NCBI GenBank assembly: GCA_009924185.1
Contig: RFSC01000045.1
Span: forward strand, 1-6,402
Direction: 5' to 3'
DNA from: Actinomycetota bacterium
Lineage (GTDB): Bacteria > Actinomycetota > Actinomycetes > Nanopelagicales > Nanopelagicaceae
DNA: 6,402 bases
The position numbers were made by a program, and so were the translations under genes. How positions within the stretch are numbered: position 1 is the stretch's first letter; every line of letters starts with the position of its first letter. Positions 1 to 5,703 of this stretch are shown here, one piece after another. The notes under the pieces are model-generated. The model did not search any database. It saw only the letters and a list, made by a program, of their open reading frames with translations, and was not told the origin of the DNA.

Positions 1-503
1 GCAAACCCTTCAAGTCCGATACGGTTGAAAAATAGGTTGATGGCGCCGAAATTAGGGTCATACATAAACAACCAAATCATTCCTACTGAAACAGAGGAGA
101 GAATGGTTGGGAAAAAGAATAGGGTACGTAATGCGATGTTTGCCCTGGTGTTCTTTACCAAGAACAAAGCGAAGATTAAAGAGAATAAGGTTTGGAATAG
201 CACCACTAGAAATGTGAATTTAAGATTGTTTCCCAATACCTTATAGAAGAGATCATCATTAGTAAGAAGGTTTACAAAGTTTCTAAAACCCACAAACTCT
301 GGTTCGGTAATTCGATCCCACTTAGTTAATGAATAACGCAGATTTGCTATGAAAGGAACAAAGTAGAAAAGTCCAAAGAGGATTGCAGCTGGCAACCCCA
401 TCAAGTAATAGATACCGGCATCTCTTTTGCGTTTTTTGCGGGATGCCGGAGCACCGCTCCCACCATTGGTGGGAGCGGTTCCGGTAGCGGCTACAGTGCT
501 AAT
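1..503 (-). CDS. ABC sugar transporter permease, MalF/UgpA-like (CUT1), partial, start uncertain
   Basis: This is the N-terminal part of an inner-membrane permease that would pair with the binding protein encoded just upstream. Translating the minus strand gives a basic cytoplasmic tail (RKKRKRDAG), then YYLMGLPAAILFGLFYFVPF (first membrane segment), a KWDRITEPEFVGFRNFVNLL loop typical of MalF/UgpA/LacF permeases, a second segment around TFLVVLFQTLFSLIFALFLV, and a third around FFFPTILSSVSVGMIWLF. The frame continues off the window at base 1, so the EAA loop that contacts the ATPase is not seen. The start is unclear. The frame is open from an in-frame TAA at 522-524, but the first conventional starts are TTG 404 and ATG 401, which fall inside the first membrane segment and would remove the basic tail. 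I chose ATT at 503, which overlaps the binding-protein stop (TAATT) and gives (M)STVAATGTAP. Family assignment is firm; the start is inferred. Confidence 0.85.
   Translation of the reverse strand, partial: MSTVAATGTAPTNGGSGAPASRKKRKRDAGIYYLMGLPAAILFGLFYFVPFIANLRYSLTKWDRITEPEFVGFRNFVNLLTNDDLFYKVLGNNLKFTFLVVLFQTLFSLIFALFLVKNTRANIALRTLFFFPTILSSVSVGMIWLFMYDPNFGAINLFFNRIGLEGF
446..484 (-). promoter_or_regulatory. Strong stem-loop after the binding-protein gene, inside the permease leader
   Basis: Bases 453-464 (ACCGCTCCCACC) and 468-479 (GGTGGGAGCGGT) are a perfect 12-bp inverted repeat around a 3-base loop. It extends by a further five pairs (446-450 CCGGA with 480-484 TCCGG) if two bases, 451-452, bulge out. 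In the minus-strand transcript it lies about 20 nt after the binding-protein stop codon. No U-run follows (the RNA continues into an A-rich stretch), so it is not a classic intrinsic terminator. By analogy with the stem-loops between malE and malF, it could protect the binding-protein mRNA end or reduce permease translation. The structure is seen directly; the role is inferred. Confidence 0.6.
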
Positions 504-1942
504 TAGCCTTGCAGCCTCTGCTTAATCTGACGTGAGAAGTCAGGCAATACATCATCTGGGCTCTTGCCGCCGACGATCTGAATGAGGGCATCCTGAGTTA
601 GATCAGATACCGCTGCATTTAGAAGTAGGAAGCGAGGTGCCAACATGGTGTTCTTAGCCTGGAATGAAACGGTGTTCAACAAGTTTACGTTCTTGTACTC
701 AACATCAAGAACATTCACATGCTGAAGGGTTTCATTTGCATAAATCTCTGCGACCTTACCGGTTAGCAGGTAGGAGAGGAATGCATTTGCAATTCTCTGA
801 TCACGGGTTGAGGAGTTCTTGTTAACACTTAGGGTGTAAGTGTTGTTCATGATTCCTTCAGCAACAACTTTGCCATCGGTCAGAATCATGGACATTAGCT
901 CCATCTTGCCGTTTAGATCAGGGTTAAGCGCAACAATTGAGCCCATCGCAAATGTTCCGATAGGAAGAATTGGTGACTTACCTGTAGCAAATAGGTTGTA
1001 AGCAGCAGCTTCAGTTACGCCTGTTGCATTCGCTGGGAAGCAACCTGCATCACGTAGCTTGACATAGATGTCAGCAACGCCGCGGAACCACTTGGAGGTT
1101 AGATCAATCTTGCCCGTGTTTAGATCTGCAAGATTATCTGAAAGCTCCTTGTAGCTATCTGCTGAGTTCATTAGTGCAGAGTTTGAAATCTGCGCTGCTT
1201 GACCACGAGTTGCTCCTGGCCAGGCAAGAGGTGTGTAACCCTTTGCCTTAGCATCCTTACACCAAGCTACCCAACCTGAAAGATTCTTAGGTGTTGTCCA
1301 CTTTTCTTTCTTCCAGATTTCGGTGTTGACGATTGGATTGTTGAATAGGTATTGGTAAGGGATACCAAGCTGCTTACCTTCATATTGACCAGCGGTTAGA
1401 CCTTTCGCTACTACGTTCTGCTTTACATAACGCTGATTGGATAGATCCAACATCATGTCGCTCTTTGCGAATTGATCAAAGATTGCGCCGCGTGAGGTAG
1501 CAAATAGCGCTGCTTTTGGATTAGCAAGAATCGCTACACGTGCGGTGTTGTTGTATGTGGTGGTATCGCGAACTACCTGCTTGATTTTTGTTCCAGGATA
1601 CTTTGCTTCGAAATCATTAATGATTTTGACCAAAGCTCTCTGGTCTGCAAGCTCTACGCGATAGTGCCAGAACTCAATTTCGCCCTTTGGCGGGGTTAGG
1701 TTGGCAACTGGACGGCCATTTCCGGAAGCAAGCTTGACGCGCTGCCAAGTTAGTCTTCCATTGTTTTCAGTACAGATAAGTGAGGTTGACTTGGTACCAG
1801 TCATTACACCTTCTGTTGTGCAACGTGCTCCGAGTCTTTCGCCAGCGGCAAAGCTCTGAGAAATTGGCACGATTGTTGCTGAGATTGCAAAGAGGCCTGC
1901 AACCGCCAGCTTGAACGCTTTTGCGCTCATTCCTAGCTTCAT
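503..1942 (-). CDS. Secreted CUT1-type sugar ABC transporter substrate-binding protein with an N-terminal Cys-pair module
   Basis: This 479-residue extracytoplasmic protein captures a sugar for the adjacent permease. Residues 1 to about 32 are a Sec signal peptide: basic start, hydrophobic AVAGLFAISATIV, then QSFAA|G. There is no lipobox cysteine at the cleavage site, which is unusual for a binding protein in a single-membrane bacterium. Residues 34-70 form a short module with C41, C57 and W67 (RLGARC, LICTENNGRLTWQ), followed by a Gly/Pro linker. The binding domain starts near residue 88 (EIEFWHYRVELADQ) and shows family 1 features: FEAKYPGTKIKQV, a LGIPYQYLFNNPIVNTEIWKK hinge-type segment, and a PILPIGTFAMGSI stretch. 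C228 and C301 could form a second disulfide. ATG 1942 was chosen because AAGGAG lies 5 nt upstream; ATG 1930 is internal to the signal region. It follows the isomerase gene by 41 bp with no terminator. Ligand unknown. Confidence 0.92.
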   Translation of the reverse strand: MKLGMSAKAFKLAVAGLFAISATIVPISQSFAAGERLGARCTTEGVMTGTKSTSLICTENNGRLTWQRVKLASGNGRPVANLTPPKGEIEFWHYRVELADQRALVKIINDFEAKYPGTKIKQVVRDTTTYNNTARVAILANPKAALFATSRGAIFDQFAKSDMMLDLSNQRYVKQNVVAKGLTAGQYEGKQLGIPYQYLFNNPIVNTEIWKKEKWTTPKNLSGWVAWCKDAKAKGYTPLAWPGATRGQAAQISNSALMNSADSYKELSDNLADLNTGKIDLTSKWFRGVADIYVKLRDAGCFPANATGVTEAAAYNLFATGKSPILPIGTFAMGSIVALNPDLNGKMELMSMILTDGKVVAEGIMNNTYTLSVNKNSSTRDQRIANAFLSYLLTGKVAEIYANETLQHVNVLDVEYKNVNLLNTVSFQAKNTMLAPRFLLLNAAVSDLTQDALIQIVGGKSPDDVLPDFSRQIKQRLQG

Positions 1943-1947
1943 GCTTT

Positions 1948-1953
1948 CTCCTT
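1948..1953 (-). promoter_or_regulatory. Shine-Dalgarno site of the binding-protein gene
   Basis: The minus strand reads AAGGAG, then 5 nt, then ATG at 1942. It is the best ribosome binding site in the operon and fits the usual need for more binding protein than permease. It decides the start in favour of 1942 over the in-frame ATG at 1930. Confidence 0.75.
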
Positions 1954-1983
1954 ATTCGAGGGTTTTGTGGTGAATCGCTTTGA

Positions 1984-3393
1984 TTACCACTCGGTTAGCG
2001 GAATGGCTAGCAATTCCGCCATCCTGCGGACTTCTGCTCGTATGTCTTTCCAAGCGACAACTGTGTGATGAGGAAATCCATTATGGATTAACCCATTAAT
2101 TAGTTGCCGTGCTGGTGCAGATGTACGAACTGTTGCTGTATTACCTTGGAACCGATTAGGAGCAGATAGTGATTCACCACTAGTCATTACTAATCGGAGC
2201 TTGCTCGGGTTTGCTGGATCGATATCGGTATCCAGCCGAACCAGAACAACTGGACCGGTCTTCAATGGGAAGTTGCCGGCCACACCTAGTTTTCTATTGC
2301 AGTGTATGTACTGCGTTGCATTGGCAGGATCAACCGCCAAAGTTGTTGAAGCAGAGCCACAGTGCCAAATTCGAATGATGTTTTCATCCTCTTCTAAATC
2401 AACTGTATCCACCAAGTAATTAGTGCCTGAGCCCAACGCCTCCAAAAGCAGCATAGTTACAGCGCCATATACATCTCTTTCGCAGGCCGCCGGGGTGCCC
2501 CGGGTAGCGGTTCGGCCCATGGCGCCGCAAGGGCAAGCCCCTAGATCTACTGCGAAATCCGGCCAACAACGCATTGCAATGGCGGAGAGATTATTGGCAT
2601 CAATCCAATTCTTTAGCGCCACAGTTGTGCTGGCATTTACCCGCGCCTCTTTTTCTGGCACATTTTTCAAAGATGGTTGTGCAGCACAAGCATCCTGATA
2701 CTCCGCACTCTGCTCCGACTCTGGAACCGCTGCAATATCAGCAAAAATCTCTGGAATTGATTTATTAATTATGTTGATACCAAATTTGGATTGCAGCGCA
2801 TCAACATCGTAATTGCAGGGGGTAAATCCAGCCGGCGCATCACCAATTGCTCCAACAGTTCTTCCCTTGAGAAGTTCGAGAGATTTCAAAACTTTTTCCG
2901 CGCTAGCCATCTCACCTGAGATTGTCGAAGGCTGACCAACATCTGGCAATACACCGGCCAGTGCACTCCTTAATCCCTGGCGTACATGCGGCTCATCTGG
3001 ATTGCCGTGCAGGTGGGTAATGCGCTTTCCATTTACCCGCAATGCATGTGCAGCAAGATTAGATCCACACATTGAGTTGAGAAGTAATCGATCTCCTACT
3101 TCACCAAATTCACGTACCGACCAGAGCAACACCTCGCCCTTTACTTTTGCGAGTAGCGAGATGGCCGCTGATGCATCCGCAAAAGATGCGTTAAAGAGAA
3201 TATAAAGTTTTTCATCATGATTTAAATTAGCTTCAGCGCTAGCGGTGTCTTCTGGGGTCATTACCAGAGCGGTAGGACCATTGATGGTGGCGCCCAAATC
3301 ATTCAACAGCGCGCGGGCTTGGCTATAAAACTTTTCCGCTGCCGCAACATCAAAGGTGGGACGGGCAAGTGCAATCAGTGTGCAACTACTCAT
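1984..3393 (-). CDS. L-fucose isomerase-like (COG2407-type) sugar isomerase
   Basis: Probable Mn2+-dependent cytoplasmic aldose-ketose isomerase of the L-fucose/L-arabinose isomerase fold. Residue numbers here are from ATG 3393. The C-terminal half carries the family signature: RCWPDF (275-280), ACPCGAMGR (286-294), PAACERDVYGAVTMLLL (301-317) and IRIWHCGSAS (340-349). E305 and D307 of CERD and H344 of WHCG are the likely metal/substrate residues. The N-terminal half is a Rossmann-like region ending near LLKGRTVGAIGDAPAGFTPC. ATG 3393 (469 residues) was preferred over the in-frame GTG 3402 (472 residues) because it forms a TAATG one-base overlap with the upstream oxidoreductase stop and has GGTGG 7 nt upstream. 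Similarity is to the broad 'fucose isomerase-like' family, not to classic FucI of about 590 residues, so calling it fucose isomerase would be unsafe. It probably acts on the sugar imported by the downstream ABC system. Confidence 0.88.
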   Translation of the reverse strand: MSSCTLIALARPTFDVAAAEKFYSQARALLNDLGATINGPTALVMTPEDTASAEANLNHDEKLYILFNASFADASAAISLLAKVKGEVLLWSVREFGEVGDRLLLNSMCGSNLAAHALRVNGKRITHLHGNPDEPHVRQGLRSALAGVLPDVGQPSTISGEMASAEKVLKSLELLKGRTVGAIGDAPAGFTPCNYDVDALQSKFGINIINKSIPEIFADIAAVPESEQSAEYQDACAAQPSLKNVPEKEARVNASTTVALKNWIDANNLSAIAMRCWPDFAVDLGACPCGAMGRTATRGTPAACERDVYGAVTMLLLEALGSGTNYLVDTVDLEEDENIIRIWHCGSASTTLAVDPANATQYIHCNRKLGVAGNFPLKTGPVVLVRLDTDIDPANPSKLRLVMTSGESLSAPNRFQGNTATVRTSAPARQLINGLIHNGFPHHTVVAWKDIRAEVRRMAELLAIPLTEW

Positions 3394-4499
3394 TAATTCC
3401 ACCCCGCAGGCAAGATCTCGCTCATGAGTACTGGTCGACCTTCGGCAATGCTTTTCTGTGCTGCCAATCCTGTGGCAACGCTACGCAAACCATCCTCAAG
3501 AGTCACCTCTGGCGTGGTACCTGAGGTAATCGCCTTGTGAAACTTCACATGCTCAAGATATGAAGCTCCGTAATGAAATCCGTTGTATTTAATGGAGTCA
3601 TCCCAAATCTTGCGGGATTCAACCTTGGGTTTTGATGCATCATGGGTCCAGTCCTTGAAATTTCCAACTGCGCTGCGTTTTCCGTAACGCAACTCAAGAG
3701 AGGGTAGGAAGGACTCCGCCTTTCCTTCATTACCGGTAACTGAGATATGTTCTTTATCAACAGTGTTTTCGGCAAACATACAAAGATCCAACATAGCGCG
3801 CTTTCCGCTGGGGTATTCAATGATTACATAAGCGCTATCTAACATATCTGCTGGCTTGCCATCGTAAACCTCATCAAGGAAGTTAACCCGTTGTCCACCA
3901 GAGGCAAAAACTCGAACCGGTCTTTCTTGGGAGATGTGATCCATCAAGTTAAAGTAATGACAACACTTTTCAACCAAGGTTCCACCGGTCTTTTCAGTGA
4001 AACGGTTCCAGTTGCCAACTTTGGGATAGAAAGGCTCACGATGCTCGCGTATAGAAACCTGCTGTACTTCGCCAACTCCCCCACCATGCACAATTGAAAT
4101 TAACTCTGCCACCGGTGGCATGTAGCGATATTCCAGACCCATCCAAACCAAACCGGTGCGATTCTTGGACCATTCAATTACCTTTACGCAATCCTCGATT
4201 GTTGTGCAGAGAGGTTTTTCAATAAAGACATGCAATGATGTCGCGAGGGCATCTTTCAAAATATCAACATGTGTGTAATTAGGGGTTGCGATGATTACCG
4301 CATCGACCAATCCGGAGTTCAACAACTCATTGTGATCAGAAAAAACTGCCACTGGATTCTTGATTTGTGATTGCGCCAACTCTCTAGATCCAGCATCGGG
4401 ATCACTTATCGCGGTAACAGTTGCGCCTTCAATAAAGCTTAAGTTCTCGGCATGCTCACGGCCCATGGCGCCAACGCCGATGATTCCGTAGCGCACCAT
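3393..4499 (-). CDS. Gfo/Idh/MocA family NAD(P)-dependent oxidoreductase
   Basis: This 368-residue cytoplasmic dehydrogenase is the first gene of the sugar operon. Its N-terminal Rossmann fold starts YGIIGVGAMGREHAENL with the GxGxxG dinucleotide loop at G8-G10-G13 and an acidic residue ending strand 2 (D33, ISDPD). ATPNYTH (71-77) and the family-defining EKP (94-96, K95 catalytic) follow. The substrate domain carries TGGTLVEKCCHYFNLMDH (171-188), where E177 and H181 occupy the usual Asp/His active-site positions. The KCCH variant is common in the MocA-like branch. Length is typical for the family. The start at 4499 is preceded by AAAGGGG 8 nt upstream. Its stop codon overlaps the isomerase ATG. 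Members act on inositol, glucose, amino sugars and deoxysugars; neither substrate nor reaction direction can be fixed from sequence. Confidence 0.93.
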   Translation of the reverse strand: MVRYGIIGVGAMGREHAENLSFIEGATVTAISDPDAGSRELAQSQIKNPVAVFSDHNELLNSGLVDAVIIATPNYTHVDILKDALATSLHVFIEKPLCTTIEDCVKVIEWSKNRTGLVWMGLEYRYMPPVAELISIVHGGGVGEVQQVSIREHREPFYPKVGNWNRFTEKTGGTLVEKCCHYFNLMDHISQERPVRVFASGGQRVNFLDEVYDGKPADMLDSAYVIIEYPSGKRAMLDLCMFAENTVDKEHISVTGNEGKAESFLPSLELRYGKRSAVGNFKDWTHDASKPKVESRKIWDDSIKYNGFHYGASYLEHVKFHKAITSGTTPEVTLEDGLRSVATGLAAQKSIAEGRPVLMSEILPAGWN

Positions 4500-4620
4500 T
4501 TGCTAGACCCCTTTGTCCTTAAGCCCATTGATGAGTGGTCAGACCACTTGAACAGGGCGAGTCTTATGCGTGCCAACCCCCGGGTCAATGGTTTATGAAC
4601 GGTTTTTTATAACGTTTCGA
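4500..4620 (-). promoter_or_regulatory. Intergenic promoter region of the sugar operon
   Basis: This 121-bp gap separates the M24 gene from the oxidoreductase gene. On the minus strand a -35-like TTGACC (4588-4583) is followed after 16 bp by a modest -10-like TAAGAC (4566-4561). This puts a start near 4554 and a leader of about 55 nt ending in an AAAGGGG ribosome site (4514-4508). The -10 matches TATAAT at only three positions, so the exact promoter is tentative. I see no strong intrinsic terminator for the M24 gene; read-through from upstream is possible. Confidence 0.5.
4534..4548. promoter_or_regulatory. GntR/FadR-type operator
   Basis: AGTGGTC-A-GACCACT is a perfect 7-bp inverted repeat with a single central base. 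Its TGGTCNGACCA core is the known recognition pattern of FadR-subfamily GntR regulators. It sits immediately downstream of the predicted transcription start and upstream of the oxidoreductase ribosome site, a good position for repression. No GntR gene lies in this window, so the regulator is encoded elsewhere. The repeat is seen directly; the regulator family is inferred. Confidence 0.65.
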
Positions 4621-5694
4621 TTACCGCTGCACCAGCGCCGGCCGGGCCCGGCCCGCGATTTCGATGGTCGGCCAGTTCGGATCAACGGTCAAAATCTCAA
4701 AGCCGGAAGGTGTGGTGAGGATGGTGTCCTCCACCTTCAAACCTTCAGCTGATGGGTTCCAAGCGATCGCATTATTTAAACCAATAATCTGGAAGGTTTT
4801 TTCATGTGCGGGGTAATCCCTCGGCAGGTACCCGGTTGGTCCTCCTTGATGGTGTTTAGTCCACTCATCACGGGCAAAACCTTCCTTGAGATAAGCCACC
4901 TCTCCACCTTTAAAGGCCTCTGAAAATGTGGCACCAACTTTTGTGCCATCTAAAAACGCTGCTTCGACATTTAGTAGCCGTCGATAAGTGTCTTGCACTT
5001 CAGTAGAAATTTCTGAGAAAGAGACAATTCGCGTCACGCTGGCGATTAAACCTTTTCGACGTGCACAAATAACACCCATTGCAATATCTCCCACTTCTGC
5101 AGTGGTTGGCAAAGGATGTCTAAAGTTTTTAATTCTATTTTGTCCCGCCACTAACAAAACTACCGGTTCGAGGTTGCGCTCCCAGAGATCTTCGGCAATC
5201 TCTCCCGCAACTTCAACCTCAGACATATCTGGATCAATATCCAGCATCGCCTCACCTAATGCCTCGGCCGCATCTTTACTAATCTCACGTAATCTATTTA
5301 CTTCATAGTCATTTAGTGCACGACGTAAAGTTTCAATATCACTCTGTAGATTAACGCGATCATTATCAGGGCCATCAACTCCGATGTGCTCACCTTTAGG
5401 TAGCTGCCCTTCTCTACCTTCAAACCAATTGACCACAATCAACTCTTCATCGCCAGATAACTCTTCAGCCTGCAATCTAGGTGCTTCAATCTTGTTAGTT
5501 ACAACCACGATGCGATCTCGATAAACAATCACATCCATGCAGGAAAGCTCGAGGGTGGTAGGAATGTGGGCCCGGCCGCCAATAATCCAAGCGACATTTG
5601 CGCCTTTTTTCAGAATTACCGCATCAAGATTCTTCTCCGCTAAAAGAGCGCTGATTCTGGCTCTCTTTTCCCGCTGTTCCAGCAATCTGCTCAT
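4621..5694 (-). CDS. M24 (Xaa-Pro peptidase-like) family protein, probably catalytically degenerate
   Basis: This 357-residue protein has the two-domain layout of prolidase/aminopeptidase P/creatinase: a creatinase-type N-domain (about 1-125; ARISALLAEKNLDAVIL, IGGRAHIPTTLELSCMDVIV) and a pita-bread C-domain (about 128-345). The substrate-side His is kept (H193, KNFRHPLPT). The expected Asp-x10-Asp metal pair falls at V208 and S219 (GVICARRKG...SVTRIV). The HGxGHGxG region reads HHQGGPTGY with a probable Pro at the metal His. The TIEPG motif reads AWNPSAEG. Only the last ligand, E322 (VEDTILTT), aligns clearly. It is therefore unlikely to be a two-metal peptidase; a metal-independent hydrolase like creatinase, or a binding role, is possible. 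The start at 5694 has no Shine-Dalgarno (GTTACTCCT precedes it) and lies 9 bp after the methionine aminopeptidase stop, so coupled translation is likely. Confidence 0.83.
   Translation of the reverse strand: MSRLLEQREKRARISALLAEKNLDAVILKKGANVAWIIGGRAHIPTTLELSCMDVIVYRDRIVVVTNKIEAPRLQAEELSGDEELIVVNWFEGREGQLPKGEHIGVDGPDNDRVNLQSDIETLRRALNDYEVNRLREISKDAAEALGEAMLDIDPDMSEVEVAGEIAEDLWERNLEPVVLLVAGQNRIKNFRHPLPTTAEVGDIAMGVICARRKGLIASVTRIVSFSEISTEVQDTYRRLLNVEAAFLDGTKVGATFSEAFKGGEVAYLKEGFARDEWTKHHQGGPTGYLPRDYPAHEKTFQIIGLNNAIAWNPSAEGLKVEDTILTTPSGFEILTVDPNWPTIEIAGRARPALVQR
4636..4657. repeat. GC-rich palindrome at the 3' end of the M24 gene
   Basis: Bases 4640-4653 (GGCCGGGCCCGGCC) are a perfect 14-bp palindrome. 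It extends outward past one mismatch with three more pairs on each side (4636-4638 and 4655-4657). It lies inside the last codons of the M24 gene (AGRARPALVQR), next to a second small hairpin-forming repeat (CGCTG-CAC-CAGCG). The segment is much richer in G+C than its surroundings. It may only reflect Arg/Ala/Pro codons; as RNA it would fold tightly near the gene end. Confidence 0.4.
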
Positions 5695-5703
5695 AGGAGT
5701 AAC

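Noticed and set aside
25..246. Plus-strand open frame of 73 codons
   Set aside because: It is antisense to the permease, whose minus-strand frame has clear family sequence and membrane segments.
446..484. Stem-loop as an intrinsic terminator
   Set aside because: Neither strand has a T-run directly after the stem; on the minus strand it is followed by A-rich coding sequence.
2201..2768. Three overlapping plus-strand open frames
   Set aside because: All are antisense to the well-supported isomerase gene and show no recognisable domain or ribosome site.
1984..3402. GTG at 3402 as the isomerase start
   Set aside because: The ATG at 3393 gives a TAATG overlap and a better-spaced GGTGG; the GTG adds only three residues.
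3545..3820. Minus-strand 91-codon frame inside the oxidoreductase gene
   Set aside because: It is an out-of-frame shadow of a gene with intact family motifs.
4595..4620. AACGTT and short AACG...CGTT repeats after the M24 stop, as a LacI-type operator or terminator
   Set aside because: The symmetric part is only 4-6 bp and no stable stem plus T-run forms, so it is too weak to call.
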